A stretch of DNA of 64,000 bases, from assembly GCA_008360955.1 (NCBI GenBank), contig LUCM01011253.1:423691-487690 (forward strand), in the 5' to 3' direction. Of the stretch, positions 52,236 through 64,000 are shown one piece after another. Both the position numbers and the translations under genes were made by a program. The notes below the pieces were generated by a model. That model saw only the letters and a program-made list of their open reading frames with translations, had not been told where the DNA came from and searched no databases. This stretch comes from Fasciolopsis buskii. Its lineage: Eukaryota > Platyhelminthes > Trematoda > Plagiorchiida > Fasciolidae. Within the stretch, counting starts at the first letter, position 1. The number at the start of each line of letters is the position of its first letter.

Positions 52236-52247
52236 AATAAATAACGT
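52236..52247. repeat. Right target-site duplication of second composite SINE
   Basis: Perfect copy of 51734-51745. Confidence 0.75.
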
Positions 52248-53946
52248 CTCAAGGATTTCCTTATGGCTGATGTGAACGGAAAATTCTGAAAAAGGTTTGA
52301 GCATTGTCCGTTTTGCTTTAAAGCGTCAATGGGATGGTGAGTTTTGTGCAGTTTAATGAATCCTAAAATTGTTGCCTTTCGCTTAACGGTTCATTGAGCC
52401 GTTAGTTAATGATATAGTACTTGTTACACACGACCGTGAACACTTGAAAGTTACTGATAAAATGCTATTCGGGAAAAACGGGTTTTGCTTACTTTCCGGG
52501 GCTAGTTGAAACTTAACAACAGCAAAAACATTACTACGCAAGTCATTTAGTCAGTTTATATTTCGAACTGCGAGAAAATCCCACGAAGGACATTGAAAAC
52601 CCCATCTTTCGTCTACCAAAATGTACGTAAAAATGGTTTTCCTTTTTGACTTTGAAAGAGCATGATTGAATATAACTCATTTTGCAAAAGGGAAGCGATG
52701 CATGCAAAATAAGCGCGCAATATCACCCGTCTGCAGATATTTCCAGTCGGATTTGGGTCGTCATTAGATGAACACAATGATTTTTGGCTTAGGCATTCCC
52801 ATTCAATAGCCGTATTCGGGCGAGATAGTTTATGCTCCACTGCATTGTCATACTGAATATCATTGACCCGCAGATTTGAATTGAATAAGTGATTAGAAAT
52901 CTGCGGCGTGAACCCGCTGTTTTCTCCCTTCCCAATATTTTGTTAACTGGATTTTCCGTGTCCAAGAATCGTCATGCAGAAGACTACGGATCGCTAACTC
53001 GAACTCAATGACCATTGTCTTCTTCTCGGTTTTGGCCAATCTTTTCAGCAATAGTCTATCACCACCGTCCAACACGAACTTCCTCCATCACTGGGCAACC
53101 CTTCAGTCCGTTTATGGCACCAAACGTTCTTTTTCCTACCTAGGCATGATTCTCATTCATCCAGGACTTGTTCTCACCTTGATCAATCGCAAATGGGCAC
53201 AGCCTATTTTAGATGCTTGTCAAACCGAATGGTGACATTCGACTCATTGGATTGCATTGATTTTGAGACGCTTGCCTTCTGATTCAGGACTGGAGGTGTG
53301 AAAATTTCCAGAATTTCACACCTAGCTCCACACTTCAGGTTGGTTTTGTCAGTAAGCTGCCAGTAGCCCATGTTGACTATGGTAGCTTCTGAGGGACCCT
53401 CCGGGAATTCATACCCGGACTTCTCAACAAGCCACTCCGGAGCAAGATTTACTAGGATGGAACTTAGTAGTTAGTGGTGTGGTTCTTAGTCCAAGGGTAG
53501 CGTCACCCGCATCGCCAGCAAGGCTTTCCGCATTTTAGCTATTCACCGAGGCACAACAACTAATCATCGATCTCAGGTAATACACGGAACACTAACAGAA
53601 ACCATCAACTGGACACTTTAGGTTATGTGATAGTCCCTTAGATACTGTGCTCACAACAGCAGTTCCCAATCATTGGTTACATTTTTCTAGACCAATCGAT
53701 TTTAAGTGGTTTCTTCATCAACACATCAAATTGAGTCATATTACTTGGTCCCACCCCTTTCTAGTCAATGCTAATCAAGCTATTTTCGATGTAAAAATTA
53801 GATCATTATAATGTTTTAATCTTTTATTTTACTAACAAGTTTTCACGCCTGAGAAGCCTCCAAAGGGAATGGGTTTGTGAAAAAAAATTGGCGCGCTTAT
53901 TAGGTCGTATTGCGACACAGCGGTCAGCCCATTCCAACAGTCACAC
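52248..53946. other. Intergenic or intronic DNA
   Basis: No recognised gene. The segment 53270-53580 is somewhat more GC-rich than its surroundings and may be an old repeat, but I cannot assign it to a family. Confidence 0.35.
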
Positions 53947-54156
53947 CGTTCCACTCGCCGCTGTAGTGTTCACACCAAAACCAATCCCATGAATGAACAC
54001 AATGGAGCGGACTATTGTGGTTGGCTCGGACAGTGTTCACGACTAGATGGGGGAACGCTGTTTTAGTCGGGTAATTTGCAAAACTGCATGAACCCAGATC
54101 AACATCTGCCAGCAGCGCAAAACAACGATGGCACTCCGGTTCATCACTATGCTTTG
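53947..54156 (-). CDS. Candidate exon, Cys/Trp-rich peptide
   Basis: On minus, a very good acceptor (TTTATTTTGCTTTCAG) is followed by 69 open codons and a weak donor AACG|GTGTGA. The peptide has several Cys and a Trp/His cluster (HSWDWFWCEH), as in extracellular disulfide domains, but I cannot name one. The donor is the weak point; the frame stops 21 nt further on. Confidence 0.22.
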
Positions 54157-57100
54157 CTGAAAGCAAAATAAAGGTCATTAGGTGACATACCTCCAAACCC
54201 ATATGATAAGACACCTAAAGGTTCGTTGGTGAGGCCTAGGAAAGAATTGAAACAGAACGACAAATCTGGCGCATGAATGAGTACCACTTGCAGCTCGATG
54301 CAACCGCTACCATCTGAAGCTCGAGTACTGTAGTGATTTTATCTTGTCACCATATCGCAAGTTCTGACAAATCAAAAAACAGCTTCTGAGGTGACAATAT
54401 TCACACTTGCGATAATAAAAATGGATTAGGGACACTAGCATCAGTCTCGATAGGCACTGTCAATGGTTAGGGTTCCATTTGGTTATTGTCCAGAGCTTTC
54501 AGCGACTCAACTTCTTGTTCCGACTACAACACAGACTGGAATATAAATCTGAGAACTAAACAACAGTCCATGAGACGGGGTATATGAACTGAAGTTGGTC
54601 AGCTGCTTCGGATGTCATTTTCCACTAGCTCCAGTAAATTGTTAACAGACTTTGCGCTAATTAGGAATAACAGTTATCATTCTTCTCTCTTGTGGAAACC
54701 TCGACCGGTTAAGAATGATGGGGAAGATTGATTTTCGTATATGGTGAGCTTAAAATCTAAGATGCTCGCTACCTTCCAAGCCCCCGCAATGGTCAAACGG
54801 CCACCGGTGGGACGGATTAAAAATGAATATGCTAATGGAAGTTGCCCATCGTCCCAGGTCATTTTACTCCAATCGAGATGTTCCGACTGACCACATATCT
54901 CACGATAGATTTTTCCAGTTGCCTTATAAAACAGTGAAAGGCAAATGGTTTTTACAGTAGGAAGGGCTGACGGCTATGATGGTCCCAATAAACAGAATGG
55001 CCCACTAATTGTTTGAGTGGAATAAAACCAGGTAATTTGATCGGCCGAAATGCTTCTCCCTAATATTTCGGTGCATCTGACAAAATTTCTCCAGAAAGAT
55101 GATAACAAAATCCTGTCAATATTCGCTTAACTTGATTTTGTGCACTGACAATCCCAGCATGCACGGATCTGAGATAGTGCGTTAGGGTTATTCAACGGCA
55201 AAACACCGCAAATGTGCAAGGTATCCACGTTTGAATGGCAGATATACCATCAAACAAGTGCTCCCATATTACCGCCAATGCCCATTCACATGGCCCCTGA
55301 TCTCTGAGTTATCATTCTCCCAGGTAAAAAACGTTACACATACATCTGTCTTGCGGTCCATATCATGAAGATCATCATCCTTTACATTTATTTTATTCGT
55401 TATTTTTGTTCCCGTGAGCAGGGTGGGGTTAGAAAGAAAGAGCGAGTTTGTGTGCCGAAAATCCCAACTCTCGGATACTATAACTAAAAGGAACCTAGTA
55501 ATTCCAACAACATTGCTCAGAGTTACGTAACAAATATTTAGAAATCATGCTTGCGTTTCAAAAGATCTGGAAGTCCAATATATGGTTGAAAGTTATTGTG
55601 TAATACACAATGAGCATCGCACAGACGCGAATATGTACTCGGGTAGAATGCGTCATTTTTCAGCTCTAGGTGAACCTGATATCATCAAACCAGTCGAGGG
55701 CCGGTTCCCATTAGTTTTGACAATTTCATGCTAGAATAAACAACGAAGAACCTAAAGATCCGGGAAAACTGTTTTTCGACAGCACGAATAACTTATTTCA
55801 AGGTGATCTTAGAGATAGTCTATTTATGAGATTTAACACCTTCAAAATATATTAACAACTCTATCGGCAAAGAAGGAAAATATGTGGTAAACTTAGCCAT
55901 TCAATTGGGTCGCCGCCGACTGGAATCCCAACACGGAATAGAGTGTCACTCCATGATGCCATCAACAGCCATTTGATCGTGCAGTTTCAGTTATTAGAAA
56001 GAAACGAATTTCATGCAACCGCAAGGATGCACTTACGTTTTGGCCGATAGAAGTCAGCGCCTAGCCCCCGGGATAGAACTCACAGTAGTTCACTTTTTGG
56101 ATGAACGGTTATGTTGCTTGCTTTGGTGGAGGACTTTCACCTATAGATAGCAATGGGAACAGCTTCCGTAGGGTCATCACTGTTAACTAAAACCTATTCG
56201 GTAGGTAGCTGGTGATGCCACGACCTTCCGTCCAGTCTTCTATGAGTCCTATTTATCCCTTTGGGATACTTTCCATACTTTTAAAGCCCATTTATGAAGC
56301 GAATTAAAACAAATTACGGTAGTACTTAAAAGTACTGTGAAAAAACTGATTTTATCTTCTCCATTAAGCAAGAATTCAGTGAAAGTCTCTCTCCGTAAAT
56401 AAGCACGTACACGTGGATCAAAACCTGTGTAGATGAATGGAGAAGAGTCAATGTGGCCACAACAGCTAGGTCAGGAATGGTGACATATGAGGCGACTAAT
56501 TGTCTACTACGAGGGTAGCAAACTGTAATGTGCTTAGAAAGTGGTAGCAGACTGATACAGCTTCACCACCACCATAAACAGCACGGCTACCTGTATCAAC
56601 AGCATTACTGGTCGCGATGCATAAACGCGGGCCGACGCGATGTTATCCCATCGTATGGTAATGTTTTATCCAATCCGATTGTTTCACGTGGCAGTTTGCA
56701 AACGAAATGTGTTTGCGCCTTTCATTCTCCGAAATTATTGTACTCCGATAGGTTTACTATGTTCTTATCTATTCATTTATGACTTTGTCTATTCCGTCGC
56801 GTATGGAATGGCGCCGAAAGCCACGCAGTAGCTTTGATGCGGAATGAAGGGGGTCAGTGTGGCAAAGCAGTGTGCGCTGATGTTCAAGACACCTGAACAA
56901 CGCAGGCATTCAAAATTGGCCGTAAGAAAAAATGTACACCTTAGAATTGGTTTATCACAGAAAAATGGTCAAAAATATTAGCTGCGGTGCCCTCAGACCA
57001 AATGATAAGAAGTTGGGATTGACTGTGACGTCAATGTTCAACATAATAACGATGACAATATTATTACTAATAATACTATCGAGCGCAGACGTTGGATGCT

Positions 57101-58457
57101 GTGCTTATGAGCTTAGGCTGACAGTTGTGCCACAAAAACTAATCAAGATCACAATATTTCTCCTGCATTCGTATCTTTATTCTTGTTTCCACCTACTCCT
57201 GGTCGCTTTAATTTCGTCTAGAACCAAACGCTTTCGACATCGTTTACCAGTAGGTAACATTAAATTTTCCGGGGAAAGTATAAAAGCAGAAGCAATAAGT
57301 CTTTATCTATTGACGTTTTGTGAAATGATTGGAATAGTTGCTAGATCTTCAGATGGCGTGAAGAACACCGAATCCCGCCTCAGGATGTCGTTAAATTAGG
57401 TTCCCACTGGAATGGTCCCGTGATATTTCTGTCAGGGTAACCGTTTGAAAGCAGGAGAGCACGGCACAGCTGTTTCCCACACTTGTTTTTCAGCCATAGT
57501 CCATGATAAGCTGCCGAATGCTGAATGACTGGATTCTATTTCTGGATGAGCTATTTCTAGTCTTAAACCAGACCGCCGAGAGTTCCTGTCCACTCAGAGA
57601 TCCTTCTCCGTAAAAGGATAGTCTATTTGAGATGACAAACTTAAAGGTATTAGAATTGGATTAATTGAAATTCTCCTTAAAAACACCGCAAGGAAACAGT
57701 CGTCAGAAAATATCGTGCTAAGTGAACGGAGTGTGGTAACTGAATTGGAATTCATAGGTGCGAACTAATGGGTTTTGTCAAATCTGATCTCCCAACCAAT
57801 TTTGGTTCGGAACTTTTATGGAGCACATCAGATTAAATAAGCTTGGACTGAACAACGTCAATATTTGGTTTCCCAGCCTTCAAAAAGCTATTCTTCACAC
57901 TGACTGGTTGGAGTGACTGTAAGAAAAAAAGAAATGAGACAGACAAACAAATAGATGGAACATTTTGCACGATTTGTGTATGATTAACTTGCATGGGGAG
58001 TTTACATGGTGGTGGACAGTATCCATTTTCATAACGAGTGGCAAATGCATGCGATCGATTCACTTGGCAAAACATATCTTAGACGGTTAGGCAAACTTAT
58101 ATCGAACTTTGGATCCGCTACTTGAATAGAGAATAAAATAAAAATAAGGGGTTAAATGCGGCACAGGTAGGAAATTAAAGCAGCAATACAGCTGTCAACA
58201 CAAACTACAGTAATGTGCACCCAACCACCATGTTACTAGGTCCACGGCGGACCAGCAGCTAGCATCTTGGTGTTTGGACATGAATTTGGCAAGTTTTAAT
58301 CCACCCCATCCGGTACTTTTCACTTTCCTATTAGACATGCCACAACTGACTTCACTTCCTTTGCTCAACAGTCGGTTAAGTAGTTACGACATTATTAACG
58401 GGAATGAAAATGCGAAAGAAAACAGATAAATATTACTCGAAATCCAACCTCCTAAGT

Positions 58458-58474
58458 CACACACACACACACAC
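58458..58474. repeat. (CA)n microsatellite
   Basis: Eight to nine CA dinucleotides. Confidence 0.8.
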
Positions 58475-58724
58475 GGTTTGTGATGTGTAGACATCTTACA
58501 TTAAAACTATCTTGAAGATTAAAAGGGAAAATTAGTGAGGACCTAGTGTACTGTGCCGTTTTCGTATGCCATTGGTCCTTCATAGGCATACCAAACAGCT
58601 AAGCTCTCTGGCTGTTTCACTGTACCGAACCAAAAGTGGATATCACCTGAAAATTCTATTTCTAGTCAAGTGGTATTTGAAATCCAGACAGAGTGGTAAA
58701 CGTACCTGAATGCGCCAATGAATG

Positions 58725-58800
58725 TGTGAACACACATGCATCCGCGCACGCATATATGTAGATGCCCATACGTACATGCATTCACACATGCAGATAGGCA
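58725..58800. repeat. CATG/CACA alternating tract
   Basis: About 75 bp of purine-pyrimidine alternation (ACACACATGCAT, CGCACGCATATATG and similar), like the 28718-28797 tract. Confidence 0.6.
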
Positions 58801-59458
58801 AATAGACAGACTGACAGAAACGCGAGTGATAGGAGAAACCCCGTAGGTGAGTCACTTAACCTACTGAGATAATTAGTAGCACTGAACTGTTTTGTTTCAT
58901 ATCGGACAAATTTTCAGCGCATCCTGCCCATTGTTAACGACTTACTACCGCGTATGCACCGGTAGATTTCAACTTACACATGGATATGCTTTCGCTGTGT
59001 ATAAACTCCATTCAGGCGAGTCGAAAGAAATCAGTATCAGTGATTCATGATGTTCGGTGAATTACACCTGACATGCTGACCTTCGGATATATAAGAAGCT
59101 TATGTTTGGCTTGCTATCTTTATTGTTTTATTTAGAAACCCCAGCTCAGGACTTCCAAGCGGCACTTTCTGGAGGCTCAACTTTCCATCCTGGCCAAAAT
59201 AAACACATTCGGCTGCACTGATTTGCCAACAGTTCACCGATCTACTAGATTCCTGGTGAAGTTTTACAAGCACAAATATTTATTTTAAAAATGTGGCATT
59301 TTTTGGGCAGGCTGGCTGTCATTGCAAATAGCATCACTTAACGATCAGTGGGCAAGGGAAACTAATTTTACCCCGTTTAATTACATTTTGTGCAAGGTCC
59401 TATGCATCGAGTGCTAAGCTCAATAGAAGTGAATCTGATTGGCGGTCATCTCAATGTG

Positions 59459-59480
59459 TGTGGGGGGGAGGGGGCGTAGG
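59459..59480 (+). repeat. G-rich tract
   Basis: A run of GGGGGGG-A-GGGGG following TG repeats. It has two long G runs only, so a stable G-quadruplex is not assured. Confidence 0.5.
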
Positions 59481-60220
59481 CGTCGGCGTGAGTGTAGAGC
59501 ACTCCCCGTGTAAAAGATATTCTGATGAAAAAACTCGCCTGTATAGGGTTGGATTTTGAGTGTTAACGTGTGCAGTCAAGACGCACAACTTGTCAGTGTT
59601 AAATAATCCATCCCTTTGTTTAAGGGAATAAAAACGCAATTCATCTGCTTCTTGCCTGGTCGTAAGTCCCATGCACTAAAATGCAAGAAGCAATTATTCT
59701 GTTTACACCAAAAGAATGGGGTTATTGAGAAAAATAACCTCTCGATTACAGAGGGTAAAACGTTCGTCATCAGCGAAGAACAGGTGGAATAGATAAGAGT
59801 CACCGACTCGGAGGTCACCAACCCCTTACACGGTACGCTAACTTATCCCAATAATTCATCGCTTCGACTGAAATGCTACTTATTCCAAAACCCTGCTGTC
59901 CAACAATTCACGTTCCTTGGAATTTGATGTGGCGATTGCAGTCCAAAAGTAATTCATTAGCCTGCATAGAAAGTGCTGTTCGTTTAAAATTGAATGACGT
60001 CCAACAGTTAAACACAGTCGGATTAGAAAACCAGCACTTGACTCAGACTGGCCCTTTATGAAACACTATCGGAAACAGTCTGTATTCTCCACATTTAAAT
60101 GCCCCCAATAGTCCAAATAGATGAAATATTGTTCATAAAATCAATTTTCATTAAGAACCATTAGAAAGAATTAATAGTCAAATAAAAATGTGAATGAGGA
60201 CGGGATATGTGGTGTTATCT

Positions 60221-60631
60221 GCATAACCCGAAGACAGATGAACGTGTTCTCTTAATTGTTTTGGGGTCTGTGGTTTGCACTGGGACCAAAGGTGGACCAG
60301 GGGAGTTGAAAGAAAATCACATGTTGTTTTTGAGCGCACAGTGGAAAATTGTGAAAACGAATCACGACAGCTTCCGCAGCGACCAAGAGGCGACATTTTG
60401 CCAACCTGGCCCATTGACCCCTGACCTTGTACAAGGTCCGGAAAGCTTGCGTCACACTCACAGTGTGGTCAGTCTGTGCTAGGTGTGAAACGATCACACT
60501 ATTAGGTGACTTAAGTGTTCCAGTGCCCAACCATGCAGGGTGGTGCTCAAGGACGCGTTCAGACAAGCGCCTGGTCGTGCGGCCGATGTACATTGTCCCG
60601 CAGAAACATGCGAAGGAATAGATTCAAAACG
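60221..60631 (-). repeat. Left arm of 411-bp Penelope inverted repeat
   Basis: Reverse complement of 61158-61568 with a constant coordinate sum of 121789, so no indels. Identity is essentially complete; the one mismatch I found is at the inner edge (60624/61165). Outside the arms the sequences become unlike within a few bases. Confidence 0.85.
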
Positions 60632-61110
60632 AGGATGCAACATCAGGAACTTCCAACTGTAATGACACTACGAGGCGGAATTTGAACAGCATTCGAAGCT
60701 TAGCTGTGCAAAAAGTCAGTTATAATGGTAGTCACTTTTTGCTGTGCCATCTCCGCCTGGCGTATCACCTTCGCATGACAGAGATACTGGCTTTCTCTCC
60801 ATCGTCGCCCTCCTTGGGACTTCCTTTTCTGTCTCCAATATCTACTTGGGAAGCCATTTTCAATGAGTACTCTTCTGCGGTTCAGATTCAAGAGTATCTT
60901 CTATGCATATTCTTTTGTTTTGGTTGTAAGACATCTAGTCAGTTTCCTCTTCACGCTAAGAGGTACAAATCTGTAAAAGTCGATATATTGTTCGTTCCAC
61001 GTGGCTTTCCTGAGTACCGATTGCTGAACTGAACTGCCTCCTCGACGACTTAATTGTATGTCTACGAATTTTTTTACTTTGTTCAATTTCATCTCTGTTG
61101 TGAAGTTCAC
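60221..61110 (-). mobile_element. Penelope-like element, RT 3' part plus GIY-YIG endonuclease
   Basis: On minus, 61110-60904 encodes the end of a Penelope-type reverse transcriptase (RKATWNEQYIDFYRFVPL, then KRKLTRCL). After two frameshifts come ICIEDTLESE and RRVLIENGFPSRY. A degraded linker with stops leads to FACFCGTMYIGRTTRRL at about 60630-60580, the GIY-YIG nuclease start with its Cys pair, followed by ERVLEHHP, HLAQTDHTV and the usual C-terminal Leu/Arg-rich tail to about 60252. In intact elements the RT copies RNA and the nuclease nicks the target. Here the RT part is broken while the GIY-YIG frame is open throughout. The N-terminal RT core with the catalytic Asp pair is absent. Confidence 0.8.
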
Positions 61111-61127
61111 ATTTCGTTAGCTAAGTT

Positions 61128-61537
61128 AAACTTATTCAGCAGTCGTTTCTGCAACCCCGTTTTGTATCTATTCCTTCGCATGTTTCTGCGGGACAATGTA
61201 CATCGGCCGCACGACCAGGCGCTTGTCTGAACGCGTCCTTGAGCACCACCCTGCATGGTTGGGCACTGGAACACTTAAGTCACCTAATAGTGTGATCGTT
61301 TCACACCTAGCACAGACTGACCACACTGTGAGTGTGACGCAAGCTTTCCGGACCTTGTACAAGGTCAGGGGTCAATGGGCCAGGTTGGCAAAATGTCGCC
61401 TCTTGGTCGCTGCGGAAGCTGTCGTGATTCGTTTTCACAATTTTCCACTGTGCGCTCAAAAACAACATGTGATTTTCTTTCAACTCCCCTGGTCCACCTT
61501 TGGTCCCAGTGCAAACCACAGACCCCAAAACAATTAA
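61128..61537 (+). mobile_element. Inverted second copy of the GIY-YIG domain
   Basis: On plus, about 61131 onward reads through SATPFCIYSFACFCG into MYIGRTTRRLSERVLEH and continues open to a stop after 61537. The 113 residues from the Met of MYIGR are identical to those on the opposite strand at 60252-60593. A stop a few codons upstream (TAG/TAA near 61115-61125) marks its truncated 5' side, so this is a 5'-truncated copy. Penelope elements commonly have partial inverted copies attached, which fits. The two copies are convergent on their shared RT-derived spacer. Confidence 0.75.
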
Positions 61538-61568
61538 GAGAACACGTTCATCTGTCTTCGGGTTATGC
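61158..61568 (+). repeat. Right arm of 411-bp Penelope inverted repeat
   Basis: Partner of 60221-60631; spacer 60632-61157 is 526 bp. Confidence 0.85.
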
Positions 61569-64000
61569 ATGTAACACTATAAATAGGACTATTCCCAAAT
61601 AGCGCGCCCTATCAAGGTACTGTGCTGCTAGTAACAGTTGCGGCATTCATGTGTTCAGTAGGGGCATTCATATGTTCAGTAAAAATGGTCGTTTGTCATC
61701 TGAGCATAAAATTTCACTACTGTTGACTATCAACTGCTAGTAAAGCAATATTCCTAATGGTATTCTAAGCAATAGTTCAAAATTGTTGTTACTATGCATA
61801 GGGTGCTTGCTTGCATACTTTGTAGATTCACACCCGATTGTATTAGCAGTTTGCAAATATCACGGAGAGTAGCTGGGAGCAGAATTCATCCAAGCCAGGT
61901 GCAGCTGTCTATAACTCGCTTCTCTGATTGCCAGCAGTTTGTGAGACCACCTTGGAAAGCCCCTTTTAGCATCCGTTTAAAAAGATTGTTTTTAAAATGT
62001 GCTATATTCTCAACTTTTTCGCATGCTTCACCTTCTGTGTGCGAAGGATGCAGACATAAAGCATGCCAGTGGCGTGACTCTTGGATTGTCACACACCTAA
62101 CTAATCTAGGGGACGAATCGGCTGACGCTGCGAAAGGTCCTCCGTAAATTACTGGCTGACGTGTTTTCGTTCTCATGAAAAAATAAGTCGGGATTCCATG
62201 TTCACTTCTTTCATAAATGTTGATAACAACTGATAACAACTCATCGATCAGATAAGTCAGTATCGGTGTTAAGCGATGCTATTTTAGTCCGAAGAGGCAC
62301 CAGTAATATTTTTGAAAGTTAAAAACCCCACTTGCTTCCCTTCACAACTTCATTGTTCTTCCACTAGGGTTGACTGTATCCGACGTTTCATTCACTTCTG
62401 TAACATGCTTTATTGGTAATATCAACCTCGCGCAATTTTCTGCTATTGCTCTTTGAGCAAGTCAAGTATGTTATGGACCCGTTAAACGTTTATCAAGAGC
62501 AAGTAGCCCATAGATCTCCAGTAAGGTTCTGATGGATCGATTCCATTCAAATTTCTAGTCTAATTAAACGCGCTTCAGAGTCGACCGGTTATTCATGCTA
62601 TACCCATTTTTCTCCCAGCGCATAAGCTTATAGCTATCCAACTCAACCCTAACGCTATGGTATTTTCATCAGCCACTGCTACTCCGGAAGTGAAGTAATG
62701 TTAGATCCACTCACAACTCTTGTGTTTACTAAGCTGCTGAGTAAACACTGTCGGGTATATAAAACAAATGTTTTTGATAACATTTTTGATGCATGGGGGT
62801 GGTGGAAGGGTTATCTCTGTAGACGCTAGGACCAACAAACCGTAGGACGGGGGATCGGCAACCCTGACGTGGAGACTTGTACTGGTTCCGAAGCCCATAA
62901 CGCTACGTAGTTCAGGCTGGCTAAAGAGCCGGGCGACAGTGAATCGCCATTGACTGCTAAAGGGGCCAATGGACATGGATCCGAACTTGATCTTTTGGAA
63001 TGAAAGACGTCTAATCCACCTAAAGTTCCGTCACTCCGCCTCCTATCAAGGCATGTTTGATCCATCTGTAGTCATTGCAACATCGAAGTCTTACTAAGAA
63101 AATTAATTTGAAATACGGACGATACGGGCTATGATGTACCTTAGTACTTTGTAATCATGCACAGCTGGTCTGAGGCTTTTGGAAGTGACCAGCTTGCTTT
63201 GGAGCGCCACTTGAGGGTTAAACTATTTTTCGATGTTCAAATAGCTCTCATAATGACTGAACCTTTGCACCATCCTAGACTTGACTCCCATTTCTACTCA
63301 GCTTTCGGCTGCAGAGACTGTCACTTCCAGAATATTAGCTATCTTAGTTCCAAATGAACAGACGAGACAGTCATCTCTACTGAACATAGAATGCTTCCAA
63401 AACGAACGGAGGGTTTACTGGTCGAGGAGACACATTTTCGTTTTTTACAGATCCAGATTGTTGGAAATGTTAGCTCTTCTCAAAAGTTCGATAATATCCG
63501 AGCGCTGCAAAAATAGTTCGTGTTGCAGCTTCATAATTGGGTGAACACATCACATTTTGTAAACAGTGAACTCATTGTTATTGGCAGCCAGCGCATGCAT
63601 GCTACCCTGTCAAGTGAGGTAGTTCAACTGGAGGGCCCCGATACCACCTATGAGTGGGGGATTGAAATGAAACGAGAAGCGAGTATCGGTGTATGCTGAA
63701 CTTTTTTGGGTTGGTTGGGGAAATTTTATGAATGTTGACAAGATCTGCTCCAAGGTGTGAGACGTTTGCATAAATCTGCTCTCTGACAACGACAGCGCCA
63801 CTAGGATTAAAATTTCTGGCTACGTAATCCTGGAATTCTGAGAATTTGTGGTATGTCAATAAGCTTTGCTCAAGAATTTATGGTGTTTTCATATACATAC
63901 ATACAAATACACACGTTGATGAGTTTACAATGTGATCACCAACTTGGACATCTTAATGGGGTTTGGCCTAGGGATTTTGAACTCGGACAAATAATTCGCC
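61569..64000. other. Intergenic or intronic DNA with a GC-richer block
   Basis: Both strands are open across 61886-62147, so neither frame is convincing. The block 62800-63060 is clearly GC-richer than its surroundings and looks like a repeat remnant. The minus frame 63610-63859 has acceptor-like and donor-like sites but no domain. A CATA/CACA patch lies at 63888-63915. Confidence 0.4.
62800..63060. repeat. GC-richer block, possible retroelement remnant
   Basis: About 260 bp near or above 50 percent GC in a window of roughly 40 percent, with runs such as GGGGGTGGTGG and several CpG. Sharp composition boundaries suggest a transposable-element fragment, possibly LINE-derived, but no coding motif is recognised. 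Confidence 0.3.

Larger units (their letters stand above)
54157..60220. other. Intergenic or intronic DNA with simple repeats
   Basis: No gene supported. It contains a CA microsatellite (58458-58474), an alternating CATG/CACA tract (58725-58800) and a G-rich tract (59459-59480). The 155-codon plus frame at 56932-57399 has hydrophobic stretches but no splice or domain evidence. Confidence 0.4.

Noticed and set aside
56932..57399. 155-codon plus ORF with hydrophobic segments
   Set aside because: Longest ORF without domain or splice support; its length is not remarkable for 64 kb in six frames, and hydrophobicity follows from T-rich codons.
61794..62239. 117-codon ORFs on both strands
   Set aside because: They overlap each other almost fully; no motif decides between them.
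1..64000. CRISPR arrays, operons, rRNA genes, prophage or IS elements
   Set aside because: None seen; gene and repeat structure is eukaryotic.

Overview
The window looks like nuclear DNA from an AT-rich invertebrate with long introns, most likely a parasitic flatworm (digenean fluke). This is an inference. It rests on spliced exon structure with consensus GT/AG sites, a Penelope-like retroelement ending in a GIY-YIG endonuclease, a decayed Tc1/mariner transposase, and tRNA-headed SINE units that carry a hammerhead-ribozyme motif and so resemble the Sm-alpha family of schistosomes. There is no bacterial gene organisation: no operons and no ribosome-binding-site-led ORFs. Most open frames of 60-130 codons are what this much AT-rich DNA gives by chance.

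Layout: (1) 942-1850 is a 909-bp composite insertion flanked by a 12-bp target-site duplication. It consists of about 392-bp tRNA-SINE units in tandem and inverted orientation, with 396-bp palindromic arms. (2) 7233-8212 (minus) is the one protein-coding exon I regard as solid: a Ser/Thr/Asn/Pro-rich segment with a 12-residue polyglutamine run and a poly-Ala run, ending at a consensus splice donor. A phase-compatible terminal exon may lie at 5023-5190. (3) 9889-10036 (minus) looks like a second, unrelated tRNA-derived SINE. (4) 18360-19293 (plus) is a broken Tc1-like transposase. (5) 20-45 kb is intron-like or intergenic DNA with scattered low-confidence candidate exons; the better ones are 45011-45234 (plus) and the phase-compatible pair 38462-38657 and 37389-37561 (minus). 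(6) 45480-45800 is an old, decayed copy of the tRNA-SINE unit, and 51746-52235 is another complete composite copy, again with a 12-bp target duplication. (7) 60221-61568 is a Penelope-like remnant whose GIY-YIG region is present twice as essentially identical 411-bp inverted arms around a decayed reverse-transcriptase segment. Microsatellites, degenerate trinucleotide tracts and CATG-type alternating tracts are scattered throughout.

The most interesting signal is in the SINE units. About 10 nt after each tRNA-like head lies a sequence with the full hammerhead layout: stem I GCACTG/CAGTGC, core CTGATGA, a stem II hairpin, GAAA, a loopless 4-bp palindromic stem III, and GTA at the cleavage position. 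Three copies keep the core and the oldest copy has lost it. The units recur in foldback insertions with the same ends and the same length of target duplication, which suggests a mobile foldback, ribozyme-bearing retroposon family and not a one-off rearrangement.
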